Part shown: piece by piece, positions 41,401 through 50,445 of the stretch
How the letters are laid out: each line of letters starts with the position of its first letter
Numbering within the stretch: position 1 is the stretch's first letter
Assembly: GCA_963819075.1 (NCBI GenBank)
Contig: CAWFUP010000004.1
Span: 744,001 to 808,000, forward strand
Length of the DNA stretch: 64,000 nucleotides
From: CAVQBJ01 sp963819075
Lineage (GTDB): Bacteria > Actinomycetota > Thermoleophilia > Solirubrobacterales > Solirubrobacteraceae
Direction of reading: 5' to 3'
Translations under genes and position numbers: made by a program
The notes under the pieces: generated by a model
The model's database searches: none
What the model was told of the DNA's origin: nothing
Seen by the model: only the letters and a program-made list of their open reading frames with translations

Positions 41401-42909
41401 TCACGCCCGCGCGCGCCAGCGCCGCAACCGCGTCTGCTCGAAGGCGAGCGGGTCGGGGAACGTCGCGTCGCTTGTCGCGCGCCCGAGCAGCGCGGACACG
41501 TTCGCCCGCGGCCCGATCAGCCATCGCCACAGGATCCCGCGGGCGATCCCTGCCTCGCTGCCGAGCGTCTCGTTGCGCCCGAGCACGGCGCGCAGCGGAC
41601 GCGCGGCAAGCCAAGCGAACTGCCGCGGCGAGCGCTCGACCGCCACGTAGCGTGTCAGCACGCGGCGCTTGGCCGGCGTGAGGACGCCCGCGCAGCGCAC
41701 GAGCAGCGTCTGCGCCTGCACGACCTGCGAGAGGTAGCCGCAGAAGTACGCCGCGCGCCAGCCGGCGCTCGAGCGCCGCCCGAGCCGCCGGCGCCGGCGG
41801 CCGGGGACCGGCGGCACGTCGGAGTCGCCGGTCACGTCGCCGAACACCGCGCCGCCGTGCTGGACGTAGTCGTACAAGGGGCGGTCGACATAGGCGATGT
41901 CACCGGCGGCGAGCGCCACGAGTCCGATCCAGTGATCGTGGAACTGGAGCCCCGGCGAGTCCGGGAACGGCAGCGCCAGCTCGGCCACCGAGCGGCGGAA
42001 CAGCGTCGCGGCCCCGGTGACGCTGTTCGCGATGAGCATCGAGGCGAGATCGGTGTGGTTGTTGCGCCGCCCCTTCCACATCGTGTCGCGCAGGACGCGC
42101 CCATGGCGATCGACGAGGCGCTGGTCGGAGTACACCAGCGCCGCGTCGCCGAGCGCCGCTCTCAGCACCTGCAGCTTGTCGGGGTACCAGCGGTCGTCCT
42201 GATCGCACAGCGCGACGAGCTCGGCCTCGGGCGGGACCATCGACAGCGCGCGCTCGAAGTTGCGATAGAAGCCGAGCCGTGTCGGCGAGCGCGCGACGAC
42301 GAAGCGCGGATCGTCACCCACCGTCTCGGCGATCCGCGCCGACGCCTCCGGCCCGGAGCAGTCATCGCTGATGAGGCAGATCCAGCGCGAGTCGCTCTGG
42401 GCGCGCAGCGACTCGATCTGGACGGCGAACAGCTCGGGATCGGGATCGAAGCTGGCCAGGCAGACCGCGATCAGTCCCGGGCCGGCCCGCTCGGGGCGTG
42501 CCGAGATCACCGGCGCCGGGGGCTCGACGACGGCGATGCGCCCGAGCGGCACGATTGTCCGCTCGCCGCCGGCCAGGCGCACGTCGGCCTCGACCACGAC
42601 GGCGCCGGGACGCTCGTGGGGGGCGACCGGGACGGTCAGCCAGAAGCCGCTGCGGTAGCGATGCCCGTCCGCACCGCCGGCCAGGTCGGGCCGCGGCATG
42701 CGGACCGCCCGCGGTCGATGGGCCACGCCGTCGACGAGGATCTCCAGGGCGAGGACCGGTCGCTCGCGATCCGAGCACGTGCCGGCGCAGAAGAGGGCGG
42801 TGCCGATCCCGACCGGCAGGGAGGCCGGCAGCGGACTCTCGAGCGCCACCTCGAGGCCCGCCCGCCGCGCGGCCGCGCGCACCTGCTCGTCGTCGATGGT
42901 CTCCGGCAT
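41401..42909 (-). CDS. Glycosyltransferase family 2 protein with extra N-terminal beta domain
   Basis: A 502-residue protein. Residues 1-145 are a beta-rich region of unknown role (VGIGTALFCAGTCSDRERPV, GHRYRSGFWLTVPVAPHERP). The GT-A domain begins at LIAVCLASFDPDPELFAVQI (about residue 147) and continues with LISDDCSGPE, RLGFYRNFERALSMVP, VALCDQDDRWYPDKL (metal and donor site) and FHDHWIGLVALAAGDIAYVD. The start of the protein at 46025-48751 has the same N-terminal domain and a closely similar GT2 domain, so the two are paralogues. The family is typical of rhamnan-type polymers. ATG 42909 is preceded by TAGCAT at 12 bases. Confidence 0.85.
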   Translation of the reverse strand: MPETIDDEQVRAAARRAGLEVALESPLPASLPVGIGTALFCAGTCSDRERPVLALEILVDGVAHRPRAVRMPRPDLAGGADGHRYRSGFWLTVPVAPHERPGAVVVEADVRLAGGERTIVPLGRIAVVEPPAPVISARPERAGPGLIAVCLASFDPDPELFAVQIESLRAQSDSRWICLISDDCSGPEASARIAETVGDDPRFVVARSPTRLGFYRNFERALSMVPPEAELVALCDQDDRWYPDKLQVLRAALGDAALVYSDQRLVDRHGRVLRDTMWKGRRNNHTDLASMLIANSVTGAATLFRRSVAELALPFPDSPGLQFHDHWIGLVALAAGDIAYVDRPLYDYVQHGGAVFGDVTGDSDVPPVPGRRRRRLGRRSSAGWRAAYFCGYLSQVVQAQTLLVRCAGVLTPAKRRVLTRYVAVERSPRQFAWLAARPLRAVLGRNETLGSEAGIARGILWRWLIGPRANVSALLGRATSDATFPDPLAFEQTRLRRWRARA

Positions 42910-42954
42910 ACCGCGCAGCAGATGCTATGCACCGGCCGGGCGGGGCCGCGGCTA

Positions 42955-42960
42955 TATGAT
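42955..42960 (+). promoter_or_regulatory. Candidate -10 box for the TylF-like methyltransferase gene
   Basis: TATGAT (within TATATGAT) lies 12 bases before ATG 42973 in the 63-base divergent gap. TAGCAT on the minus strand lies 12 bases from the GT2 start 42909. The two boxes are symmetrically placed. Confidence 0.4.
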
Positions 42961-42972
42961 CGGCGGCGCACG

Positions 42973-44070
42973 ATGACGGTCGCACCCACCTCCGAGTCCC
43001 CGAAGCTGGCGGCCGCTCGGGCGGGCCTGGCGGCCGCCCGAGCGCCGCGCGCGGTCGCCCCTCGGGCCGAGCTCCGGGCGCTGCGCCGCGCCTACCTCGA
43101 TCTGCTCAAGCTCTGTCTGTGCGATCTCGGCGGGTCGACGACCGTCTCGGTCGGCCGCACCGAGGACGGGCGCGTCATGTCGCGGGAGATCGAGGACGAC
43201 GGGCTGCGCCTGCGCAGCGCCGGCATGGACTGGCCGCTGCAGGGTCTGAGCATGGTCGGGCTGACCCGCCTCGACGACCTGCAGGCGTGCGTGGAGTCGA
43301 TCGTGCGCGACGGGGTCGAGGGCGACCTCATCGAGGCTGGCACCTGGCGTGGCGGCGCGGCGATCCTCATGCGCGCCACGCTCGACGCGTTCGGCGTCGA
43401 GGACCGCACGGTGACGGTGGCCGACTCGTTCCGGGGCTTCCCGCCCGCGAGCGACCGCGGCGGCGACGGCGGCGATCTCGCCGTCTTCGACTTCCTTGCC
43501 GTCCCGCTCGAGGAGGTGCGCGCGAACTTCGGGCGCTTCGGGCTCGAGCGCGGTGTCGAGTTCGTCCCCGGCTTCTTCGCCGACACGCTCCCCACGCTCG
43601 CGGGGCGGCGCTGGTCGATGGTGCGCCTCGACGGTGACACCTACGAGGCGACGCGGCTCGCGCTGCACACGCTCTACGCGGGGCTGAGCGTCGGCGGCCA
43701 GCTGATCGTCGACGACTACGGCGCGCTCGACGAGTGTCGCGAGGCGGTCGACGAGTTCCGTCGCGAACAGGGCATCGCCGAGCCGCTCGAGCAGGTCGAT
43801 TGGACGTGCGTGCGCTGGCGGCGCGAGCACGGCGCTCCGGCCGGCGCCCCCGTCGCTGCGTCCGCCGCGCCGAGCGCGCGGGCCGAGCTCGGCTCGCCGT
43901 CGCGGCCGCCGCGGACCGCCGTGCCGAGCGTGCGCGAGCTCGAGCTCACCCGCGAGCTCGAGCAGCTGCGCGCCCAGCTCGCCGCCGCGCGCGAGCGGGG
44001 TGCGGATCGCGGCGACGGATTGCGGTCGGCCGCGCAGACCTGGCTGCGAAGCCGAGTGGGGCGCCGATGA
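42973..44070 (+). CDS. TylF/MycF-family (macrocin-type) O-methyltransferase
   Basis: A 365-residue SAM-dependent, metal-dependent sugar O-methyltransferase. The conserved core is SMVGLTRLDDLQACVESIVR, GDLIEAGTWRGGAAILMRAT (SAM site), TVADSFRGFPPASDR, RWSMVRLDGDTYEATRLAL and LIVDDYGALDECREAVDEF (metal and active site). The C-terminal 70 residues form a coiled coil (ELTRELEQLRAQLAAARERG) not present in minimal TylF proteins. It likely methylates a hydroxyl of a glycan sugar, possibly as an end cap. It overlaps the next GT2-like gene by 4 bases (ATGA). Confidence 0.88.
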   Translation: MTVAPTSESPKLAAARAGLAAARAPRAVAPRAELRALRRAYLDLLKLCLCDLGGSTTVSVGRTEDGRVMSREIEDDGLRLRSAGMDWPLQGLSMVGLTRLDDLQACVESIVRDGVEGDLIEAGTWRGGAAILMRATLDAFGVEDRTVTVADSFRGFPPASDRGGDGGDLAVFDFLAVPLEEVRANFGRFGLERGVEFVPGFFADTLPTLAGRRWSMVRLDGDTYEATRLALHTLYAGLSVGGQLIVDDYGALDECREAVDEFRREQGIAEPLEQVDWTCVRWRREHGAPAGAPVAASAAPSARAELGSPSRPPRTAVPSVRELELTRELEQLRAQLAAARERGADRGDGLRSAAQTWLRSRVGRR

Positions 44071-44984
44071 TCGCCTTCGGCTGCTCGATCACCGATCCGG
44101 ACATGTACCGCCGCTGCGCCGGGCCGGGCATCCGCCTCGCCGCCGAGCCGGACTCGGTCGTCTTCGCGAACGCCGCGGCCGGGTCGATCTTCCGCAGCTA
44201 CAACCTGATCATGGACATGGCCGCCGAGCGCGAGGACCTCGAGGCGCTCGTGCTCGTGCACCAGGACGCCGAGATCGTCGACCCGGGGTTCTGCTCGAAG
44301 GTGCGCCGCGCGCTCGCCGACTCGCAGGTCGGCGTCGTCGGCTGCGTCGGCGCGATCGGCGTGCGCAGCATCGCCTGGTGGGAGGGCTCGGTGACCTGGG
44401 CCTCGTTCACCCACCGCTACGGCGAGCTTGGCGGCGGCGAGCTGCCCGCGTTCTCCTGGAACGGCCAGGAGCTGCCGCCGTACGCGAAGACCGGCGAGGT
44501 CGACACCGTCGACGGGTTCGTGCTCGGTCTGTCGCCGTGGACGGTGCGCAACGTGCGGTTCGACGAGTCACTCGGCCAGCTCCACGGCTACGACTTCGAC
44601 TTCTGCCTGCAGGTTCGCGCCGCCGAGCACAAGGTGGTCACCGAGGATCTGAAGGTCATCCACCATCACTCGCTCGACCTCGTCAGCGATCCCGAGACGT
44701 GGATCGAGGCCCACATGCGGATCGCCGAGAAGTGGGACGGTCGCATGCCGGGCGTCGGCGTGGCCGGCGGCGACTGGCGCCAGCGCGCCCGCCGGGCCGA
44801 GGCCGAGGCGGCGGTCACGCGTGTGCAGTCGGTCTCCACGCAGCTGAAGGCCGAGGCGCGCGCCCGCCAGCTCGAGCACGACCTCAGCGAGGCGACCGAC
44901 AGTGTGAGCTGGCGCCTGACGGCGCCGCTGCGGCGGGTCAACGCCTGGCGCCGGGCCGCGGCCGCTCGTCGCGGCCAGGCCTAG
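44067..44984 (+). CDS. Glycosyltransferase (GT2-like) with C-terminal coiled coil
   Basis: A 305-residue protein of the GT2-like group that starts MIAFGCSITDPDMYRRCAGP, with the typical EALVLVHQDAEIVDPGFCSK (HQD motif) and VGVVGCVGAIGVRSIAWWEG. EVDTVDGFVLGLSPWTVRNV and HGYDFDFCLQVRAAEHKVVT carry the donor-site acidic residues, then IHHHSLDLVSD. The tail is a coiled coil followed by DSVSWRLTAPLRRVNAW, a motif seen at the ends of many polysaccharide glycosyltransferases. The start overlaps the methyltransferase stop (ATGA). The stop codon TAG shares the palindrome CTAG with the stop of the convergent methyltransferase gene. Confidence 0.82.
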   Translation: MIAFGCSITDPDMYRRCAGPGIRLAAEPDSVVFANAAAGSIFRSYNLIMDMAAEREDLEALVLVHQDAEIVDPGFCSKVRRALADSQVGVVGCVGAIGVRSIAWWEGSVTWASFTHRYGELGGGELPAFSWNGQELPPYAKTGEVDTVDGFVLGLSPWTVRNVRFDESLGQLHGYDFDFCLQVRAAEHKVVTEDLKVIHHHSLDLVSDPETWIEAHMRIAEKWDGRMPGVGVAGGDWRQRARRAEAEAAVTRVQSVSTQLKAEARARQLEHDLSEATDSVSWRLTAPLRRVNAWRRAAAARRGQA

Positions 44985-45982
44985 TCCGAGAGCGCGCGCC
45001 GCACGTCGGCCTTGGAGAAGGCCGGCTGTCCGCGCTGGCGCAGGCGCGAGATGCGCTCGGCCACCGCGAATGACTTGGACTCGAGCAGCTTGCGCAGCAG
45101 CTCCTCCTGGCGAGCGCTGCGCTGCTGCCAGCGGTGCGCCTCGACCATCATGTAGTGCGAGGAGGCGAGGTGCAGGACGCGGTTGGCCTCGAGGCGCTCG
45201 AGCATCGGGTGGCGGTCCCACGGTGCGACGATCGCCTCGACGGCGTCGGCCCATGGTGCGTCGATGGACCAGGCCACGCCGAGGCCGAAGAACGCCGGCA
45301 CGACGGCCAGGCGCAGGTCCTCGCGCGAACGCACGAAGTCCTCGACCGCGGTCAGCACGCCGTTGCGGGCGCCGCCCTCGCGCGCCGCCGGCCACTTGTA
45401 GGGCAGCCCACCCGGACGCAATCCCGGCTCGCCGGGGTACAGCCCGCCGCCCTCGACGGTGGGCTGCCGGTAGTCCTCGGGGACGAGCTCCGGCGCGAAG
45501 TAGTCGTCGCGGCGCGCGTGCGGCCAGCTGACGTCGTGGAACAGGAGCAGCGGCAGGGTGGCGCCCGCGCGCTCGGCGATGAGCCGCAGCTCCTCGCTCA
45601 CCGTCCAGTAGTTGTGGTCGCCGTCGATGACCACGACGTCGGCGATCGGCACCTCGGCGAGCGCCTCGTGGCTCGTCGCGCGGATGAGCTGCAGCTCGGA
45701 GCGCTCCTCGTCGAGCGCCACGAGCTCCTTCTGCGGCGCCGGGTCGACGGCCGAGATCTGCGCCTCCGACGTCGCCGCCCAGTCGAGCAGCAGGCGCGTC
45801 ACGTCGCCGGCGTAGGCGCCGATCTCGAGCACCGAGCGCGCCGCGACGGCGTCGAGGATCTCCCGCAGCAGCTCGTGGAGGTTGACGAGCGATGCCCCCC
45901 AGTGACCGGGGTCGTTCGCATACGGATCGATGTCCACCTCAGGCCGGTCCAAGAGAGCGGCGAGTGTAGACGACGCGCCCAC
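44981..45982 (-). CDS. Class I SAM-dependent methyltransferase
   Basis: A 333-residue methyltransferase with LHELLREILDAVAARSVLEI then GAYAGDVTRLLLDWA (SAM motif I), ISAVDPAPQKELVALDEE, and VVVIDGDHNYWTVSEELRLI, which matches the cephalosporin-hydroxylase/Methyltransf_24-type group. FHDVSWPHARRDDYFAPELV gives a further conserved His/Asp pair. The C-terminal 50 residues are helical (QEELLRKLLESKSFAVAERI) and resemble the coiled-coil tails of its neighbours. GTG 45982 is used; a TTG about 30 bases in, after TACACT, is possible. It probably modifies a glycan residue. Confidence 0.78.
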   Translation of the reverse strand: MGASSTLAALLDRPEVDIDPYANDPGHWGASLVNLHELLREILDAVAARSVLEIGAYAGDVTRLLLDWAATSEAQISAVDPAPQKELVALDEERSELQLIRATSHEALAEVPIADVVVIDGDHNYWTVSEELRLIAERAGATLPLLLFHDVSWPHARRDDYFAPELVPEDYRQPTVEGGGLYPGEPGLRPGGLPYKWPAAREGGARNGVLTAVEDFVRSREDLRLAVVPAFFGLGVAWSIDAPWADAVEAIVAPWDRHPMLERLEANRVLHLASSHYMMVEAHRWQQRSARQEELLRKLLESKSFAVAERISRLRQRGQPAFSKADVRRALSD

Positions 45983-46024
45983 GCGAGTCGATCGCGAGCG
46001 CCTGTGTAGTGTGGCGCGGCGTCA

Positions 46025-48751
46025 GTGCGCCCACCGACTCTCACCGTGCGTCTGGATGCCCCCCTTCCGCGCGAGCTGGCGGTCGGCGCGGGGTCGGCGC
46101 TGTTCGTGTGCGGCTCGTGCTTCTCGCCGCAGGATGCCATCCGGACGCTCAGCCTCGTCGTCGACGGCGAGCGCCAGCCGGTCATGGCCCAGGGCATGCC
46201 GCGCCTCGATCTGTTCGCGGCGCTGCACCCGAGTCTGGACCCGTTCGCGACGGCCGGGATCGACGCCGACCCACGCTCGGCCGATGACCCACTCCTACAC
46301 GGCTACCGCACCGGGTTCTGGGGGTTGGCGCGCTTCGGCCCGCGCGAGCGCGACGGCGAGTGCGAGCTGCTCGCGCACGCCGAGCTCCAGAGCGGCGCAG
46401 CGGTCACGGCTTCGCTCGGGCACATCACGGTCCGTCGCGAGCTCGCCGGGGTCGAGACGGGGACGACCGTGGCCGCGCCGAACGCCGACGGGCCGCTCGT
46501 GGCGATCTGCATGGCCACCTACAACCCGCCGATCGACCTGCTCGAGCGTCAGCTGGACTCGATCCGCGCGCAGACGCACCGACGCTGGGTGTGCCTCGTT
46601 AGCGATGACTGCAGCGCACCGCGCTCCTTCGCGGCGCTCACCGCGGCGGTCGGCTCCGACCCGCGCTTCGTCGTCTCGCGCTCCCCGCGGCGCCTCGGCT
46701 TCTACCGCAACTTCGAGCGCGCGTTGTCGATGGTCGGACCCGACGCGCGGTACGTCGCCCTGGCCGACCAGGACGACGAATGGCACGCGGACAAGCTCGC
46801 CGCGCTGCTCGAGGCGATCGGTGACGCCGAGCTCGTCTACAGCGACGCCCGCGTCGTCGATCGCGACGGCCGCGTGCTCAGCGACACGTATTGGAGCGAG
46901 CGCGACAATAACCACAGCGACCTGTTGTCGCTGCTCGTGGCCAACTCGGTGAGCGGCGCCGCGTCGCTGCTGCGCCGGGAGATGCTCGCGGACGCGCTGC
47001 CGTTCCCGCCGGCCCAGTTCGCCCACTTCCACGACCACTGGATCGGCCTCGTGGCGCTCGCGCGCGGGGAGATTGCCTTCACCGAGCGCCCGCTGTACGA
47101 CTACGTGCAGCACGGCCAGGCCTCGCTCGGCCACGCCGCGGCGAACCGCATGGTCTCGTTGCGCGAACGGCTCGGCGCGCTGCGGCGCGACCCGCGCGAG
47201 CGCATCCGCATGCGACGGCTGCACTACTTCGTCGACGTGTGCCGCCTCGTCCAGTTCGCGACGATCCTGCGCATGCGCTGCGGCGCGCGCATGGCACCGG
47301 ACAAACGCCGCACGCTCGAGCGTTTCCTGCGCGCCGACGATTCCTTCGCCCCGCTCGCCGTCCTCGCGCTGCGCGGCGCGCGCGAGCTCGCGGGACGACC
47401 GCAGACTCTCGGCGCGGAATGGATGCTCTTCAACGCGTTCGCCTGGCGGCGCGTGCTCGCGGCCACGACCCGGGAGCGACCGACCCGCCATCTGCGGCTC
47501 GATGCGCTGCCGCCGCCAAGCCTGGCCCCGACGCCCGGGCGCGTCGAGCTCGAGGGCGCCGCGGCGCGCACGATCATCGAGAAGACGACGCCACTGCCGC
47601 TCGCCGCGGCCGACGACGCGCCGGCGCGAGTGAACCTACTCGTCCCGACGATCGATCTCGAGCACTTCTTCGGCGGCTACATCGCGAAGTTCAACCTCGC
47701 CCGGCGCCTGTCCGAGCGCGGCCTGCGCGTGCGGATCGTCACCGTCGATCCGGTCGGCGCGCTGCCGCCGTCCTGGACTTCGAGGATCGAGTCCTACAGC
47801 GGCCTGGCGGGTCTCTTCGACGACGTCGAGATCGCCTTCGGGCGCGAGTCGACGGGCCTCGAGGTCAGCCGCCGCGACCGCTTCATCGCCACGACCTGGT
47901 GGACCGCCCACGTGGCGCACGACGCCGTGCGCGAGCTCGGGGTACCGCGCTTCCTCTACCTCATCCAGGAGTACGAGCCGTTCACCTTCCCGATGGGCTC
48001 GTTCGCCGCGCTGGCCGCCGAGTCCTACCGCCTCGAGCACGACGCGCTGTTCTCGACCGAGCTGCTGCGCGATTACTTCCGCCGGCACGAGATCGGCGTG
48101 TACGCCGCCGGCGCGAGCGCCGGCGACGCGGCGTCCGCGTCGTTTCAGAACGCCATCACCGCGATCGATCCGCCGCGCGACGGCGAGCTGGCGACCCGGC
48201 CGACGCGCAGCCTCCTGTTCTACGCCCGCCCGGAGGCGCACGCGGCGCGCAACATGTTCGAGCTCGGCGTCATCGCGCTCAGCCGCGCACTGCAGGCCGG
48301 CTGCTTCCAGGGTGCGTGGCGCCTGCACGGCATCGGCACCGTCGACGGCGGTCGCCGTGTCGCGCTCGGGGGCGGCGCCGTGCTCGAGCTGCTCCCCCGC
48401 GCGACCCAGGACGACTACGCTCGCCAGCTGCGTCAGCACGATGTCGGTCTGGCGCTGATGTACACGCCCCACCCCAGTCTCGTGCCGATCGAGATGGCCT
48501 CGGCCGGGATGCTCACGGTCACCAACAGCTTCGAGAACAAGACGCCCGCCGCGCTCGCCGACATCTCGCCGAACCTGATCGCCTGCGAGCCGACGCTCGA
48601 CGGGATCGTCGCCGCGCTCGCCGAGGCGGAGGCGGCCGTCGGCGACACCGAGCGCCGCCGGCAGGGCAGCGCAGTGCGCTGGAGCCGCGACTGGGACGTC
48701 TCGTTCGACGACGAGCTGATGCGCCGGATCGCGTCCTGGCTCGAGGCCTGA
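46025..48751 (+). CDS. Bifunctional glycosyltransferase: GT2 domain plus WsaF-like GT-B domain
   Basis: A 908-residue two-enzyme protein. Residues 1-150 match the unexplained beta domain of the protein at 41401-42909 (VGAGSALFVCGSCFS, GYRTGFWGLARFGPRERDGE). Residues 155-400 are a GT-A/GT2 domain: LVAICMATYNPPIDLLERQL, VSDDCSAPRS, RLGFYRNFERALSMVGPDAR, ADQDDEWHADKL. Residues 535-905 form a GT-B domain like WsaF, the rhamnosyltransferase of S-layer glycan synthesis: VNLLVPTIDLEHFFGGYIAK, YLIQEYEPFTFPMGSF and HPSLVPIEMASAGMLTVTNS. It probably adds two successive deoxyhexoses. GTG 46025 is the first start, 12 bases after TAGTGT. Confidence 0.85.
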   Translation: MRPPTLTVRLDAPLPRELAVGAGSALFVCGSCFSPQDAIRTLSLVVDGERQPVMAQGMPRLDLFAALHPSLDPFATAGIDADPRSADDPLLHGYRTGFWGLARFGPRERDGECELLAHAELQSGAAVTASLGHITVRRELAGVETGTTVAAPNADGPLVAICMATYNPPIDLLERQLDSIRAQTHRRWVCLVSDDCSAPRSFAALTAAVGSDPRFVVSRSPRRLGFYRNFERALSMVGPDARYVALADQDDEWHADKLAALLEAIGDAELVYSDARVVDRDGRVLSDTYWSERDNNHSDLLSLLVANSVSGAASLLRREMLADALPFPPAQFAHFHDHWIGLVALARGEIAFTERPLYDYVQHGQASLGHAAANRMVSLRERLGALRRDPRERIRMRRLHYFVDVCRLVQFATILRMRCGARMAPDKRRTLERFLRADDSFAPLAVLALRGARELAGRPQTLGAEWMLFNAFAWRRVLAATTRERPTRHLRLDALPPPSLAPTPGRVELEGAAARTIIEKTTPLPLAAADDAPARVNLLVPTIDLEHFFGGYIAKFNLARRLSERGLRVRIVTVDPVGALPPSWTSRIESYSGLAGLFDDVEIAFGRESTGLEVSRRDRFIATTWWTAHVAHDAVRELGVPRFLYLIQEYEPFTFPMGSFAALAAESYRLEHDALFSTELLRDYFRRHEIGVYAAGASAGDAASASFQNAITAIDPPRDGELATRPTRSLLFYARPEAHAARNMFELGVIALSRALQAGCFQGAWRLHGIGTVDGGRRVALGGGAVLELLPRATQDDYARQLRQHDVGLALMYTPHPSLVPIEMASAGMLTVTNSFENKTPAALADISPNLIACEPTLDGIVAALAEAEAAVGDTERRRQGSAVRWSRDWDVSFDDELMRRIASWLEA

Positions 48752-48753
48752 CG

Positions 48754-49998
48754 TTGTCGGACGCCGTCCGCGCACCGGTCCGCGGCATCGCGCCGTCGCC
48801 GGCCGTTGCGCCGCCGCCGGGCAACCCGCGCTTCGCGCTCTTCGACTCGCTGCGCGCGATCGCGGTGCTGGCGGTGCTGACCTTCCACGTGGCCAGTCTC
48901 ACGGGTGCGTTCACCGAGCCGATCACCGGCCCGGCCGAGCAGGTGCTCGGCGGTATCGGGCCGATCCTGTTCTTCGTCATCTCGGGCTTCTTGCTGTACC
49001 GCCCGTTCGTGGCCGCCCGCTTCCAGGAGCGATCGTTCCCAAGCGTCGCGCACTACGGCCGGCGCCGCGTCCTGCGGATCGTGCCCGCCTATTGGGTCGC
49101 GCTGACGGTGCTCGCCGTCTTCCCCGGCATCGTCGGTGCGTTCACCGGCGACTGGTGGCGGTACTACCTGTTCCTGCAGATCTACAGCGAGCGCACCGTG
49201 GGCGGCGGCATCCCGGTCGCCTGGACGCTGTGCGTGGAGGTCGCCTTCTACCTCACCCTCCCGCTGTGGGCGCTGCTCATCCGCCGCCTCACTCGCGGGC
49301 GCCCCGCGGGCGGTACGTGGTCGGTCGAGCTGATCGCGCTCGCCGCCCTCGCCGCCGCCGGCGTGTCGATCCAGCTCGCCGCGGCGCGCCACGCCGTGTC
49401 GGGCCTCGTGGCCGAGAGCCTGGCCGGGCAGTGCACGTGGCTCGCCCTCGGAATGGCGATCGCGGTGGCGAGCGTCGCCGCCTCGCGCTCACACGGCGAG
49501 GGACGCGCCGTGCGCTGGGTGGGCGAGCACGCCGGCCTGTGCTGGATCGGCGCCGCACTCGCCTTCGCCGGCCTGGCCGCCGCGGTGCCGCCGGAGAACG
49601 TGTTCGCCCTTGCCGGCCGGGTCGCCACTGGGCAGTCGATCGGCGCGACGCTGCGCACGATCGCGCTGAGCGCCGTGCTTTGCGCGCTGCTCGTGGCGCC
49701 CGCGGTGTTCGGCGAGCGCCGCGGCGGCCTGCCGCGTCGCGTGCTGGCCTGGCGCCCGATCGCCTGGATCGGCCTCGTCTCCTACGGCATGTACCTGTGG
49801 CACTTGGCGATCGCCGAGTGGATCGGCCTGCCGTCGGACCCGACGCACTTCTCGGCCTCGGGTCTTGGCCTGGCCACGAGCGTGCACCACGCCACGACGC
49901 TGCTCCTCTTCGTGTGCACGTTCGCGGCCACGGCCGCCGTGGCCGCGCTCAGCTACTACGTCGTCGAGCTGCCCTTCCTGCGTCGCAAGGAGCGCTGA
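48754..49998 (+). CDS. Acyltransferase family 3 membrane protein (OafA-like)
   Basis: A 414-residue membrane protein with about 10 helices. The start FDSLRAIAVLAVLTFHVASL holds the conserved Arg and His of acyltransferase-3 proteins. FFVISGFLLYRPFVAARF, YGRRRVLRIVPAYWVALTVL, VAWTLCVEVAFYLTLPLWAL and GLVSYGMYLWHLAIAEWIGL follow the family order. It would O-acetylate the exported or lipid-linked glycan using cytosolic acetyl-CoA. TTG 48754 begins 2 bases after the upstream stop; there is no ATG or GTG at the right place. It is convergent with a small minus-strand gene, 3 bases between stops. Confidence 0.88.
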   Translation: MSDAVRAPVRGIAPSPAVAPPPGNPRFALFDSLRAIAVLAVLTFHVASLTGAFTEPITGPAEQVLGGIGPILFFVISGFLLYRPFVAARFQERSFPSVAHYGRRRVLRIVPAYWVALTVLAVFPGIVGAFTGDWWRYYLFLQIYSERTVGGGIPVAWTLCVEVAFYLTLPLWALLIRRLTRGRPAGGTWSVELIALAALAAAGVSIQLAAARHAVSGLVAESLAGQCTWLALGMAIAVASVAASRSHGEGRAVRWVGEHAGLCWIGAALAFAGLAAAVPPENVFALAGRVATGQSIGATLRTIALSAVLCALLVAPAVFGERRGGLPRRVLAWRPIAWIGLVSYGMYLWHLAIAEWIGLPSDPTHFSASGLGLATSVHHATTLLLFVCTFAATAAVAALSYYVVELPFLRRKER

Positions 49999-50001
49999 CG
50001 C

Positions 50002-50400
50002 TCAGTCGGAGCCGACCGGCGGGGCGAGCGCCCGCACCCGCGCGACCGCGAGGCGGAACGCGGCCGGATCGCCGGCCGAGGAGCGCGCGAGCGCGGCCCA
50101 GGCGTCGATGTTCTGCGGCTCGTCGTGCACGACGCTGACCAGGATCGCCCGCGCCCCCGGCAGGTCGCCGCGGCGGGCGACGAGCTCTGCCCGCAGCAGA
50201 TCGACCTGCCGGTCGGGATTGAGCGTTCCGGCATCGTCGAGCAAGCTCGCTGCCTGACCGGCCGCCCTGCCGGTGAGCGCCCCGCGAGCGGAGGCGATCG
50301 CACCCGCACGATCGATGTCACGCGATTGAACAGCGCCAAGCGCGAACCAGGCGCCGACGACGAGCGCAAGCAGCGCGGCGGTGACGCGGACGGCAGGCAT
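50002..50400 (-). CDS. Small membrane-anchored protein of unknown function (possible TPR)
   Basis: A 132-residue protein with one N-terminal hydrophobic helix (VTAALLALVVGAWFALGAVQ), then an Ala/Arg/Leu-rich helical region. LLRAELVARRGDLPGARAIL then VVHDEPQNIDAWAALARSSA reads like one to two TPR-type helix pairs. ATG 50400 is preceded by GAGGG and GATCAT. Similar small anchored TPR-like proteins occur near O-antigen ligases, but I cannot assign a function. It is the last gene of the polysaccharide region, and its start faces the inverted repeat at 50446-50494. Confidence 0.6.
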   Translation of the reverse strand: MPAVRVTAALLALVVGAWFALGAVQSRDIDRAGAIASARGALTGRAAGQAASLLDDAGTLNPDRQVDLLRAELVARRGDLPGARAILVSVVHDEPQNIDAWAALARSSAGDPAAFRLAVARVRALAPPVGSD

Positions 50401-50445
50401 CCCTCGGATGATCCCAATTCGCGCCCGGGGCGGCATGCGGAAGAC

